From Eublepharis macularius (Eukaryota; Chordata; Lepidosauria; Squamata; Eublepharidae): a stretch of 64,000 nucleotides of DNA. A program made the translations under genes and the position numbers. The notes under the pieces were generated by a model. The model did no database searches and was not told where the DNA came from. It worked only from the letters and a program-made list of their open reading frames with translations. This document shows positions 42,910 through 53,850 of this stretch, one piece after another. Numbering within the stretch: position 1 is the stretch's first letter; each line of letters opens with the position of its first letter. The stretch covers positions 13,970,001 through 14,034,000 of the forward strand of contig NC_072801.1 of the NCBI RefSeq assembly GCF_028583425.1, written 5' to 3'.

Positions 42910-43984
42910 AAGGAACAAAATGCAATCGTCATCAAAAGAAATATTCTTAAAATACATTGGGGGGTAGTCGTTCTTCAGAAAAAGCAGGTGTTTGACCAGC
43001 ATGCTTGCCAATCCAAACCTGGTATTAGACAACACAAGCTGCAAGGGCTTATGAAACTATCTTCACATAACTCCTGTGGAGTCTTAACGCTTCTGCTCTG
43101 GAAACAAGGTGGACTGCCATTTCTCACCGTCACATCAGGCAAATACGTTTTGCGTATGTATAAATTGTGGCTTTTCTCTTCAAAATACCGGCAACTGTCA
43201 GGAAAGGATAGCCTCTCTCTGCCCACCCTGCCCTGTGAATAATTTGGAAAGAAACACAGCAATGTCTACCTTTTCCCACCTGCTGTGCTGGCACAGAGAT
43301 TCCGCACTCTGTCTTGTGAGATGTGACCCTCACAGACGGGCAGCTGCGCGCTCGTCTCCCTTGAGTGCATTGCTTCCTTTGCACATCCCTTAAACCATGG
43401 CAACTCCACACCTTTTGCCCAGTTGTTACCAGGGTTACCAGTTATCCAGCCTCTGATGAACAGAACCCATTGAAAGCCATCTTCTGAAAGGAGAATGGAA
43501 CTGTGTGTCTGTCTGTCCCCTTCCCCGTTGCAAACGTGCCAGCCCTTTCTCTCCCAGGCAAACCCATCTGCTCACACTACATATGTGGAATTCTAACATC
43601 AACGGGATTGCTGGCTGTTGTTTTATACTGCAGGACTTTCGCTTTTTATTGTTTCGTGCCCAGCTTTCCAAAATCCCAGCGCAGAACAGCAGCTTTTGAA
43701 AAGCACTCGTCTCTCCCCTGGCTACGCTCCAGGCCTCTGGATCTCTGACACTGTTTGATGATAAACGATCTTGCTTTGTTGGTAGCTCAGCCACTTCATT
43801 CTTTAGTCCCTCTAGGACTCCCCTTGGCCAGCACTGGCTGGTGTTGATGATTTATTAGAACTTATTTAATTGCTGTATCACTTTTTAAAAAGAGAAGTCC
43901 CTCCTTGTTTTCTGGGAAAGTTTTACTTACATGACCTCAATGTATACCGTACCCATCATTATCTATGATAATAAGAGCCACACT

Positions 43985-44158
43985 GCTCAAGACACCAGCC
44001 AGGGCTGGAGATCACCTGGAATTACAACTGATCTCCAGTTTACAGAGATCTGTTGGAGGAAATAACAGCTGAGCATCTTCCCTGCTGAGCATGTTCCCCA
44101 CCCAAATTTTTGTCCACAAATCTCCACGATTTTCTCAAGCTGGAATTGGCAACCTTAG
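43985..44158 (+). mobile_element. partial hAT-like MITE, TAGGGTTGCC family
   Basis: Runs from GGCTGGAGATCACCTGGAAT to ggaattggcaacctta. The family start is missing. Confidence 0.65.
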
Positions 44159-44834
44159 CTCAAACCAGTTTTCTACTTGAATGGAGGACTCAGCTATCAA
44201 CAATACACCAGATAATATTTGGAATCCTCCATTTCTTGGCCACTAAGGAAGAAGAGACCAGAAGGAGACAGGCAAATAGGAACGGATTATAAGAAAGAAG
44301 AGCCTCGAAGCTAAACAACCTAGGAAAAACAAAGAGGTTGCTTATGCCCTTGTAAATGACACACTTCAAAAAAAAAACAACCCTTAAGATTCTGTGCAAA
44401 TTTTGCACCACGATTCTGTGCCTAGACGGTACAAATTCTACAGCAAAATCAACTCCGCATCCTGCAAAAGTGGCATGCATTTCCATCATTTACGTTATTT
44501 TAAGTCACCGATTTCTGCCTGTGTTAACCATGTGGAGGATTAGGGATCTGTGCAGAGCCCCGAAATACCAACCACTCTCAAGTTTTCCTACACTACCTCT
44601 CCAGCTTCTAGAATTTCAGCAGGTTTTGCCGTTACACTTTTTTTAAGGGGGGAGAGGGAAACAGACTAGGTACTTGCTTAAAACAAAAGCCAGTGGTGTC
44701 AGGAGGGCGGATACTGTTCCCAGTACCATTTTCTATGCTTATTGTTATATAATTGTATGAAGATATAAAAGGATTCACAAACAGCACACGCACTTCTCTG
44801 CCTGAAGCCATCCTCACCTTATCTCACTGATAGG

Positions 44835-45025
44835 ATGCTGATTTAGTGTGCAGCGGCTGGAGTGTCAGATGGCCCTGAGTTCAAATCCCCAGTCAGCTTC
44901 CTCGGCAACCTTGGGCCGGTCACATTCTCTCAACCTAATCTACCTCCCAGGGTTGTTGTGAGGATAAAATGGAAGAAGGGGGACTCTGTATGCTGCTCTA
45001 AGCTTATGGGCAGGAGGACAGTTTA
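44835..45025 (+). mobile_element. degenerate tRNA-derived SINE
   Basis: Head ttagtgtgcagcggctggag, B-box-like GAGTTCAAATCCCC, AACCTTGGGCCGGTCAC, and the core CCAGGGTTGTTGTGAGGATA. Confidence 0.65.
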
Positions 45026-45919
45026 AACATGCAATAGTCGGATCGGCCAGTTTTGGCTAGGATAAATCCTTCCTAGGTTCCAGCCTCGGTCAGATACAGT
45101 GATCACTCTCTCGATTTCTCATTTCTGGGAATGCAGCGATGGCCGAGAAAGAAGCTCCCCCAGTGCTCCTGAATCTCTTATCACCAGTTGTGTTTGGTTG
45201 CAGTGGTTTCTGGCTCTCCGGCGACACCCGCTTGGCGCTTTGCTGCGAACAAAGCTCCATTAAGTGCTCTCCCTCCCCCTCTCCACTGCTCTTCCCTTTG
45301 TCTTTTTGCCTGCTGCTCAGGTGGCCTCCTTTCCTTCAAGCTCCGCCACCTGCTCCCCCCTCCTCCCAGCTTTGCTTGGGTTCCTTCTCATCCATCGCCT
45401 CCTTCGCTCTGATCAATCTCAGCAGGTCACCTCCATTTAAAGCATTCCATCCAGCCCAGGGCAAAATCTCTCCCTCTGTCCTCAGTTGTCGTCTGCGATG
45501 GCTTCCCTCCAGGGCCTTGCTGGCGCGGTGAATAAATTCAAAGGGAGGGGGCCTGGAATCCAAGCCCCAGGACCCCCTTTTGGCCACCTGATTCTATTTC
45601 TCATCCAATTGAAATATTCTTTGAAGTCCAACTTCTCTCATTTTCATCCATAGCTCTAAGTTTGTGCAAAGCTCCTAATGGGAAATCCCACACACACACC
45701 CCCTGTGTTTACATGTGGAGGAGAACAAAGAGATAAAGTGCCCAGGTGGTAGAGCAGATTGCACCATGTCAGACTATTTTGGAACATTCCCCTACATTAA
45801 AAAACTCCATGCAGAGAGAAAACAAGCACAGCAAGTCAAGAGGGACAGGGTAAAAGCTTTCTCCCTGCTGAGCTAGTATTCCGCTTGCAAGGCATTTAAG
45901 AACATAAGAACCATGCTGG

Positions 45920-46176
45920 CAGGGCTTTTTTTCTGGGAAAAGAGGTGGTGGAACTCAGTGGGTTGTCCTCGGAGAAAATGGTCACATGGCTGGTGGCCAC
46001 GCCCCCTGATCTCCAGACAGAGGGGAGTTGAGATTGCCCTCCGCGTCGCATGGCGTGGAGGGCAATCTAAACTCCCCTCTGCCTGGAGATCAGCGGGTGG
46101 GGCCACCAGCCATGTGACCATTTTCAAGAGGTTCCGGAACTCCACTCCACCACGTTCCAGCTGAAAAAAAGCCCTG
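45920..46176. mobile_element. foldback hAT MITE, copy 9 (257 bp)
   Basis: Perfect 8-bp duplication, catgctgg on both sides, inserted in the CR1-type sequence agaaccatgctggagcaggc. The opposite polarity to copy 1. Confidence 0.93.
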
Positions 46177-46244
46177 CATGCTGGAGCAGGCCAAAGATCC
46201 ATCTAGTCCAGCACCATTCATAGTAGCCAACTAGCTGCCTCTAA

Positions 46245-46478
46245 GAGCAGAACCACAAGTGACAAAAGGCACAGATTGGACACTAGTCAGCTTCCCTCAA
46301 GTTTTGATGGGAAATGTAGGCATCCTGGTCTTGCAGCTTGGCTCTCTGACTGCTGTCCAATGGACTTTTCAACTGTCACTTGTCCAACATTCCGCCAAGC
46401 TGCCTACATTTCCCATCAAAACTTGAGGGAAGCTGACAAGTGTCCAATCTGTGCCTTTTGTCACTTGTGGTTCTGCTC
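46245..46478. mobile_element. palindromic MITE, CTACAAGTGA family (234 bp)
   Basis: Arms GAGCAGAACCACAAGTGACA and complement. It shares the block CTTCCCTCAAGTTTTGATGG with the 25387 copy but has a different loop (46345-46400). It is flanked by TAA on both sides (46242-46244 and 46479-46481), matching the TWA target preference of PIF/Harbinger elements. Confidence 0.82.
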
Positions 46479-46624
46479 TAAGAAGCCCACAAACATCCTC
46501 TTGCCTGTGCTCCATAATAACTAATATAAACAGGCTGTGCCAAGAGGAGTACATATCCATCACGACTAGTAGCCATTGATAGCCCCATCCTCCATGAATT
46601 TGTCCACTCCACTTTTAAAGCCTT

Positions 46625-46860
46625 CACCATCATCATCATCATCATCTATATCCCGCCCTCCCCGCATGCGGGCTCAGGGCAGGTCACAACAGAAGATAAA
46701 AAATAAAAGATAAAATCACAATCAATCAACACAGCTTTCTAATAAAACATCTGCTCACCGTATAAAAACCCGATAATATCTGACAGAGGTGGAGGCACGG
46801 CTTAACCATGTGTGGTTGCTCATATATGAGGGGTAGATGGTCAATACCCCCTATAGACAT
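46625..46860 (-). mobile_element. L2-clade LINE 3' end with (ATC)n tail
   Basis: Minus-strand 3' UTR signature (complement of tatatcccgccctccccgca) and tail tract catcatcatcatcatcatc at 46627-46646. Confidence 0.65.
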
Positions 46861-47096
46861 AGAGGAGACAGGGTGACAGGCTCATTTGGCTTCCAAGCTG
46901 GTTGCCAACAGCATATCTTGTGGCAGCAAGTTCCTGAATTTAACTACGCGCTGTGTGAAGAAATACTTCCATTTGTCTGTCCTGCATCTCCCACCCTTCA
47001 GTTTCAGTGGATGACCCTGGGTTCTCGCATTGTGGGAGGGGGAGAAGAGCACCTCCCAATTCACTCTATCCACCCCATGCCTCTATCATGTCTCCC

Positions 47097-47335
47097 CTTG
47101 GTAGTGGAGAATGCCGTCAAGTCATTGCTGACTTATGTGACCCCTGGTGGAGTTTTCAAGGCAAGAGACTATTCAAGGCAAGAGCCTAACGGAGGTGGTT
47201 TGCCATTGCCTGCTGCTGCGACTCTGGTCTTTGTTGGAGGTCTTCGATTACTAACCAGGGCCAACTCTGCTTACCTTCCAAGATCTAACAAGGTTGGGCT
47301 TGCCTGCACTATCCAGGTCATGGTATGTCTCTTTT
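47097..47335 (-). mobile_element. 5S rRNA-derived SINE
   Basis: On the minus strand 47325-47225 follows 5S rRNA: gcccaaccttgttagatctt, GGAAGGTAAGCAGAG, then CCTGGTTAGTAATCGAAGAC. These parallel the 5S segments GCCCGATCTCGTCTGATCTCG, GGAAGCTAAGCAGGGT and CCTGGTTAGTACTTGGATGGG, which include the internal pol III promoter. After the 5S part comes an unrelated body (about 47225-47100) ending near gacttgacggcattctc. The 5S part is about 80% identical to the gene by eye, so the copy is old. Confidence 0.8.
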
Positions 47336-48489
47336 AACTTGCCCATTATATAAGCTAAACAGCCCTAAGTTTTTTAACCAATCCCCATAGGGCATTTGTT
47401 CTACCACCCCCCATCCCCCGCTTCTGATAATTTTGGTTGTTTTTTTCCCCTGCAACCCTTTAAAGCTCTACAATATCCTTTTTCACCTGCAGTGACCAGA
47501 CCTATAAATAATGTTCCAAGTATGGTCTCACCAAAGCAGTTTAAGCAGCAGTTTTATTTTCTATTTCTTTTCTAATAATGGCCAGCAGCTGCACATAGAG
47601 TTGACATTTTCATCGAGCTGTCCACTACCACCCCAAGATCCCTTTCTTGGGCCGATTCTGCACAGTCAATTGACTGCAATGTTTCTCTGTATTCAGTTTG
47701 AGAGAATCCAAATTCATTTGGCTTTCCAGCATTCTGCACATGTCATTCAGTTCAAATGTGTGTCGGATTTTGCTTTCTGCACTACAGTTGAAGCCCCTGT
47801 ACTGTTTTGGAGTAAATGGGGAAATTTGTTTGTGAGTCAGAAGAAGTAGTGTCAATGACGGTCTTTTTTTTTTTTTTAATTGTGCATGTGTTGCAACATT
47901 GCAACACATTATCGCTGCAATAGTCCTTTTTCCTGTCCCCTTTACCCACCAAATAATAATAATGTTCTTTGGTCTGTTCTGGCCATGTGGACAGATGACA
48001 TCAACATGTTGGTACAGTGCAGGGAATCATATATACGTTCACACTGATCTCCCAATTTCTAAGGTTATTTTCTTCACACAAAAGAGGTGAGAAAACTGCT
48101 AGACCATTGTGAATAAAAATAATAATAAAAATCAATAAAACATCCCTAGGAATGAATTATAGGTCCCAACATCTCTAGGAAAAAAGGTGATGAGATGGAT
48201 AGTGCATTACATTTATTTTATAAATATCTTGTAATGGTGCAATGGTGCAACTTTTTAAATGAAGTTTTTTAAAAAGCAGGGGGCCGGGGAATAGCCACAG
48301 GCGATGAATGGAGGACGACAAACTGCAGAAATGAACGGAGGGCAGTGATCTGGATCGGAGGAGAAGGAGAGAAGGGGTGGAAAGGGCATGCCAAAATGTT
48401 GCAGCTCGACCAATCAGGATTCAGGAGGAAGAAGAGGGGGAAGAGAGGCTGGCCCTGGGCTTCCACCACCGTAAACGTTCTGCTGTGCT

Positions 48490-48961
48490 CAGGGCTTTTT
48501 TTCTGGGAAAAGAGGTGGTCGAACTCAGTGGGTTGCCAGCACAGGGGGCAACTCCTGGTGGGAGGTGGTGGCCCTGGTACCACATGTGCCTCTGTCTGGA
48601 GATCAGGGGGCGGGGCCACCAGCCATGTGACCATTTTCACCAAGGCCAATTTAAACTTTAAAAAACTCCCCCCTTGTTCCAGCTGACCCAAAGTGACGTC
48701 ATTGTGCAGTCCAGGGAGTGTGGGAGTTTTTTAAAGTTTAAATTGCCCTCGGTGAAAATGGTCACATGGCCGGTGGCCCCGCCCCCTGATCTCCAGACAG
48801 AGGGGAGTTGAGATTGCCCTCCGCACCACTCGAGTGGCGTGGAGGGGAATCTAAACTCCCCTCTGTCTGGAGATCAGGGGATGGGGCCACCGGCCATGTG
48901 ACCATTTTCAAGAGGTGCTGGAACTTCATTCCACCACGTTCCAGCTGAAAAAAAAGCCCTG
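48490..48961. mobile_element. foldback hAT MITE, copy 10 (472 bp)
   Basis: Perfect 8-bp duplication, gctgtgct on both sides. The element is a partial head-to-tail doubling: a long-subtype left part (48490-48680, with the ctgacccaaagtgacgtcat block) is followed by the inverted body of a standard copy (48725-48961). Confidence 0.92.
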
Positions 48962-49575
48962 GCTGTGCTGAAATCCCGCCACACCTCTGTTGTAAAGAAA
49001 ACATCTGGGTACATGCGCAGAGAGAAAAGTTGAGGAAACGCTGGGGAAAGATCGCTTCTATGCTGGATGCAGCCTTTCCCCGTGCAGAACTCATTTTACA
49101 GTTTGAACCAGTTTGAACTCTATCTAATCCAGGGCATTTAGACCATGAGGAATCGGACTTGGCCTGACGCTGCCAACTCAGATCCCATCAGAGTATATGC
49201 AAAGTTGTCCAGATCAAGGCCCAATCAGTACACCAAGGAAGCGTAGGGGCAACCATGCAGCCCACAAAAACCCTTAGTTGCTGCGTGGAAGTTGCAGGTA
49301 CAACTCACATACAAAGTCGCCCCTGCTTTTAGTTCTTCCTGGACAGCTCCCCAGCTGGTCAGCCGCCCAAGTCACTGACCCTAGTTAATGCTTCTGGACA
49401 GCTCCCTTGCAGTTCAGTTTCTGCCTGCCAACCCTTGACTTTTGAAGATGCACTAGACTGGGACAGGCCCCCACAACTGAGAACACGTTTCCAAGGGCAG
49501 TCAGTCCATCACTACCAGCTAGGGAGTAACTTGAAACTGTCATAAGTGGACAAAAATCCAAGTGTTTACCATATA

Positions 49576-49725
49576 GGCTGATTCCACACACGTTGGATAA
49601 CGCACTTTCAATGCACTTTATCAATCGTTTGAGGTGGATTTTTTGTTCTGCACACAAAAAAATCCGTTCCAAATGATCTGTAAAGAGGATTGGAAGTGCA
49701 TTATCCAACGTGTGCGGAATCACTC
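49576..49725. mobile_element. 150-bp palindromic MITE, GGCTGATTCCGCACA family, copy 2
   Basis: Arms GGCTGATTCCACACACGTTG and complement. The triplet ata lies on both sides. Same length as the copy at 40735. Confidence 0.85.
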
Positions 49726-50194
49726 ATAGTGTCCACAGTACAACCAAGCTGATTGCCAACAGCAGGGTTTTGTAGATCTTCTCCAAGTGGTGTGAATTTA
49801 CTTATTTTTTATGGTTGCAGGGTGGTTTGTTTTTTTAGTCGGGAACAAGTTCGGTGGCTTCTAATTGTTTTATTTGTTAACATATTAACCGTGCTGTAAA
49901 TCACCCCAAGCAAGGATAGAATGATTTCAGCAAAATAATAAACAGCCTTAAAAGCCCAAGTGCCTCTAACCTTCCCAATCCCAGAAATGTATGGAGGAGG
50001 AAAGCAGGCAAGAATCCTGGATGTTGGTGGTTCTTTTCCCCTGTTGTCATGTTCTCTTTTAAACAAAACTCCAGACTCTTCCAGCTGGTAGGAAAGAATT
50101 TTAATTTTGTCGGCTTTTATGGCTAGCACGCCCCTCTTGGGCCTCATTGTAAAAGGTGCATCAATCACTCTTTGAACTTTCTGTCATGTCAGCT

Positions 50195-50470
50195 CTCAAA
50201 GGCATGGAGGAGGAAACAGGAAAAGCCATGGCTCGGCAGGAAGGCACACGTCTTGCATGCCGAAGGTCCCGGGCTCAATCCCCGGCATCTCCAGTTGACG
50301 GGTTTCAGGTAACAGGTGTTGAAGGAATTCCCTTCTCAGCATGAGATCCTGGCTGTCAAAGTTAGACCCATCTGAGTTAGGGGGGGTCTGACTCAAGCTC
50401 CTAGAAATACTATGTCCATCATCTTCTAGTGAGGGAAGCATCATCTATCTAAGGAGAGTACCACAAAGCC
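50195..50470 (+). mobile_element. tRNA-derived SINE (second family)
   Basis: Head ATGGCTCGGCAGGAAGGCAC, GCATGCCGAAGGTCCCGGGC, B-box-like GGCTCAATCCCCGG, CATCTCCAGTT, then gagatcctggctgtcaaagt and gacccatctgag. A related copy is at 53630-53795. Confidence 0.75.
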
Positions 50471-50499
50471 CTGCTCCTTTGTGGCAAAAAAATAAAAAG

Positions 50500-50690
50500 T
50501 GGAAACTGGCAAGGGATAATGCCTATCTTTAACGCAGCAGCTGTTCCCCGGAAGACAGGCTTCCAACCCGATCCGTCAAATTAATCAGTCATTACAAGGG
50601 AGTATCATTTGAGATAAAAATAGCTGTTTCCCGTTTTACGTGCTACATCAGCCACGTTTGTGAGTTGTGATATGTGTGCGTGTTGCCGCT
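50500..50690. promoter_or_regulatory. candidate conserved non-coding element
   Basis: A repeat-free block with GTCAAATTAATCAGTCATTA, CATTTGAGATAAAAATAG and GTTTTACGTGCTA holds homeodomain, GATA-like and CRE-like cores close together inside the probable first intron of SBK1. Regulatory function is only suspected. Confidence 0.3.
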
Positions 50691-50725
50691 GGGTTAGGGT
50701 GAAATCCGGCTTTCGCGTCCCTTCT

Positions 50726-50803
50726 GAAAGTAGCAACATTTAAGTTGCATCGTTTAAGTAGCATTTTTGTAGTATCATTTAAGTAGCGTCATTTAGCATT
50801 TAA
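50726..50803. repeat. short tandem array of AGTAGCATTTA-type units
   Basis: Around five imperfect copies of a 14-20 bp unit (agcaacatttaagttgcatc, gtttaagtagcattt, catttaagtagcgtc). Small and diverged. Confidence 0.7.
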
Positions 50804-50994
50804 GTTGGGGGTCGCCCCTCAGTTCAGTCTGGAAGCCCTCGGTTCAAATCCCTGCTCAGCCAAGCCTTTGTCTGCCTTTCAGCCTTCAACATGCAACATG
50901 GAGATTAATATTAGCCTGCATTACAAGGGTGTTGTAAATACTGATGTGCCAAAAAAGCATTACACAGATCATGTGTATCTAGATGAGCCCCCTA

Positions 50995-51185
50995 CACCCA
51001 TCCAATTCACAGTTAATGCACAAGAGCAGAAGTACTGGATCAGACCAATGGTTCCTCTAGTCCAACATCCTTTTTCACACTGTGGCCAACTAGAAGGTCC
51101 ATCCCTGAACAGGGCACGGAGGCCGAAGTCTCCTTCCATTGCTGAATACCAGCAACAGTGATTCAAAGTGTTACCTCCTCTGAAC
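50995..51185. mobile_element. CR1-type 3' region fragment
   Basis: The order CTGGATCAGACCAATGGTTC, agtccaacatccttttt, cacactgtggccaac, then acctcctctgaacatgg matches the common reptile CR1-associated repeat that also flanks the hAT at 45.92 kb. Confidence 0.6.
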
Positions 51186-51506
51186 ATGGTGGCTTCATTT
51201 AATCAACATGGCTGGACATCTAGAAAACAGTTGGGATCACCTGGATTACTCATGGTTTGAGCCCCAGATTTTCAAACATGTGGCAAATTATATCTCTGGA
51301 TACATTCCTGTACTGTTCCACCATGGATCACCCCCCCCCCCCTCCGCCCAGCTGTTTCCACTGGATCTTAACTGAGTCAGGCATGGTCAACTGAACTCCA
51401 TCAAAGGTCAGATCCGCAGGTTCAAGATCTCTGCTTTTCCAACCAGCATCATTTCCATCTTCTCTGGGTTCAATTTCAATTTGTTTGACTTCAGTTGTTT
51501 GACAGA

Positions 51507-51657
51507 GGCTGATTCTGCACACGTCGGATAATGCACTTTCAATGCACTTTAGCAATAGTTTAGAAGTGGGTTTTTTGTTTCACACATGAAAAATTCAGTT
51601 CCAAATGGTCTCTAAAGAAGATTGGAAGCACATTATCCAACGTGTGCAGAATCAGCC
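51507..51657. mobile_element. 151-bp palindromic MITE, GGCTGATTCCGCACA family, copy 3
   Basis: Arms GGCTGATTCTGCACACGTCG and complement. Flanking triplets aga and aaa match at two of three. It lies directly before the LINE fragment at 51658. Confidence 0.85.
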
Positions 51658-52985
51658 AAAGTCAAATCCAAAGTCCTTCTGGGATTAAGCAGGTGGCAAC
51701 CAGGAGAAGGCCTTCTCTAGACCTCTCTCCCCAGAGAGACTCACCCATCCCGTGCTGTTGCTGTCTTCCACCAGTGGGTGAAGAAGACTCTCTGATTTCA
51801 TTTGGCACTCCCTCCATGATCCCTTCTCCCTCCCCAATGCTTCAACTCTTGTTTTTATCTTTTGTGCTTATTTTAAGCTCTGGTTTTAAATTGTTTGTGG
51901 GCTCTTTTTTAAAAAAATGATCTTGTTATACCTAAATGGTATTTTCGTTAGTCCAAACAAAACAGCGCACAGGATCCAGGGAGAGAAGGTTGCTTAAATC
52001 ATTTAATTAAATGGGAGGGACCCTGGCCATACAGAGGACCCAAGGTTCATCAAGATTACAAAGCTTGGGCAAGACATTTTATACCCCTTGGTTCATTAAA
52101 ATATTAGGCTTTTAATTGGCTTAAGTCTTCTAGGGATCTCCATTGGCGATGACCAGTTGGCAGTTGCCACCTCTGGCTACCCAACGCCTCTTGATTGGAA
52201 GACTGATTTTGGACATTAACATAATTATAATATTTCCCACCTTTCTTTACTTGTCAAGACGACCCAGTGTCTTATCTTTTCTCCAAGAATGTCTTTTCCG
52301 CTCCACACTTCTCTTCCTATAGGCTAGAAGTGGGTTCCTCTCCTCTTTTGCTGACTTAGCACTTATAACATTCTCCAAGGCTACTTGTATCATGTGGGTT
52401 AAAACTGCTTTCTGCAGGCTGTGTGGGGCAAAATACTTTCCCTCTCTTTAAGTATATGAAAGGTCACTTACTTTCACTATCTGGGCTCTTCTCTTTCTCC
52501 CTTTTTGCTATGTAGAGACAGGTGCTTTCAACTTTCTTTTGTGCCTGCTCCTTCCCTTTTCTTTGAGTTAGTATCCTGGCTATTGTGTAAAATACATTGA
52601 TTAGTAAAAGAATATTTCCATTTGTTTTAAGCATATCATTATCTGCCTATGTAGGTAGTGCAAATGCATTCTTCTAGGAGCAAGCTTCCATACTAAACAT
52701 GTCTCTTCTCTTGCAACTTTTTGCAGGCACATCTTTAGGACTCCTAGTTTCAAGTCTCAGTGTTCTAAGAAATGTTGTGCATCTGTTAGCGCTTCTCCCT
52801 TGCTTTTAGCTGCATATTACTCACAAAACTGCATAGTTTCAATAGAGGCACTTAAAACATCCTGTTCCATTACATTCATCCACATCAATCTTAATCAGTA
52901 TGTTTTAATTGGCTAGACACCTTGGTGGCCCTTCTGGGGCAAAAAATGTGGGGTAAAAATCATGTAAGTAAATAAATAATAAGTT
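51658..52985 (+). mobile_element. L2-clade LINE 3' end, split by a solo LTR
   Basis: The left part (51658-51923) includes CCACCAGTGGGTGAAGAAGA and TTAAGCTCTGGTTTTAAATT, as in the LINE ends at 58.9 and 60.7 kb. The right part (about 52892-52985) resumes with gttttaattggctagacacc and ends in an aagtaaataaataataag tail. Confidence 0.7.
51924..52887 (-). mobile_element. solo LTR of an endogenous retrovirus (964 bp)
   Basis: Starts TGTTATACC and ends CACATCA on the plus strand, giving TG...CA ends, with the 4-bp target repeat atct on both sides (51920-51923 and 52888-52891). On the minus strand a TATA-box-like GGGTATAAAATG lies about 160 bases before the LTR end. No internal coding part is present, as expected after recombination between the two LTRs of a provirus. 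It sits inside an L2-clade LINE and must be younger than that. The retrovirus family cannot be told from the LTR alone. Confidence 0.65.
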
Positions 52986-53329
52986 TGGTAAGCCTGATCT
53001 CTGCCCAGAGGGCACACAGCAGGCCCTGAGATAGCTAGAGCCAGAGGTCCACCTGATGGAGTCACTGGGACTTATCAGATCTCTGCCCTTTTTTGGAATC
53101 TCCTTTTGGACACCTTGGCTATTACAACCAGATGTTAAAAAATGGCACCAAAGCCCAGTGTTACCTAATTTTGCTGGCAGCTTTGTTGCAAAGTATTGAG
53201 ATGCTGGACAGGGAAGAGCAGTACGCAGATGGCGACAATGGTTGTTTTAGACCATTGTCCTTTCACAATAGACAAAATGCAAAACACTGACAATTCCAGG
53301 AGGGGCTGGGGAGGGAACGCAACTTTGAG

Positions 53330-53600
53330 GCAGAGCACAGGCTTTGCATGCAGAGGGCTGAATCCCTGACATCTCCCCGCACGGATCCCATGAAGTTGCC
53401 TTCTGTAGTGTTGGAACCTTGATCCATCAAAGTCAGTATTATCGACTGTGACGAACCGGCTGTCCGGAATCTCAGGTGGACGTATTTTACATCATCTGCT
53501 CCCTAAGTGGAGATGCTGAGGACTGAACCGGGGACGTTCTGACATTCCAAGCAAATGCTCTACCACTGATTAACAATGGCTTTTCAACTGGCAACTCCAA
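53330..53600. mobile_element. degraded tRNA-derived SINE pieces
   Basis: 53330-53470 reads like the second tRNA-SINE family on the plus strand (gcatgcagagggctgaatcc, then ccttgatccatcaaagtcag). 53505-53575 holds a minus-strand tRNA-like block (complement of aaccggggacgttctgacat and aaatgctctaccactgatta). Both are too decayed to be tRNA genes. Confidence 0.55.
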
Positions 53601-53629
53601 TTAAAGGATCTCAGGAAGCTGGTATTGGA

Positions 53630-53795
53630 AAGAAGGGGCTGTGGCTCAGAGGTAGAACATCTGCTTCCCGTGCAGAAGGTCCCGGGTTCAATCCCCGCCA
53701 TTACCAGTTAAAGGGCTCAGAGAGCAGGGGATAGGAAAGACCTCTGCTTGAGACCCTGGAGAGCTGCTGCCAGTCTAAGTAGACAATACTGACCT
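53630..53795 (+). mobile_element. tRNA-derived SINE (second family)
   Basis: GGGGCTGTGGCTCAGAGGTA, GCAGAAGGTCCCGGGTTCAA and TCCCCGCCATTACCAGTT form a tRNA-like head with clear A and B boxes. It continues into the SINE body (gacctctgcttgagaccctg, agacaatactgacct), so it is a SINE and not a tRNA gene. Confidence 0.8.
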
Positions 53796-53796
53796 T

Positions 53797-53850
53797 GCAG
53801 TGCAATCCTAAGCAGTTACCAGAGTAACTGTTCGAGTCAAGCCAGGTGAG
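53797..53850. mobile_element. partial CAGTGCAATCC-family MITE
   Basis: Left arm of the element at 25240-25327 (CAGTGCAATCCTAAGCAG); the right arm is missing. Confidence 0.5.

Larger units (their letters stand above)
45890..47680 (-). mobile_element. CR1-clade LINE remnant, interrupted by several younger elements
   Basis: On the minus strand the block at about 47590-47640 (AAGGGATCTTGGGGTGGTAG then acagctcgatgaaaatgtca) matches the CR1 ORF2 region after the polymerase core. The following parts (about 46880-47095 and 46490-46620) include the GTGGGAGATGCAGGACAG and tttaaaagtggagtggacaa landmarks. Inserted in it are a 5S-derived SINE (47097-47335), an L2 3' end (about 46625-46860), a palindromic MITE (46245-46478) and a foldback hAT (45920-46176). 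Confidence 0.65.

Noticed and set aside
53636-53706. Possible tRNA gene
   Set aside because: Both pol III boxes are present, but the cloverleaf is imperfect, no terminator follows, and the sequence continues into a SINE body.
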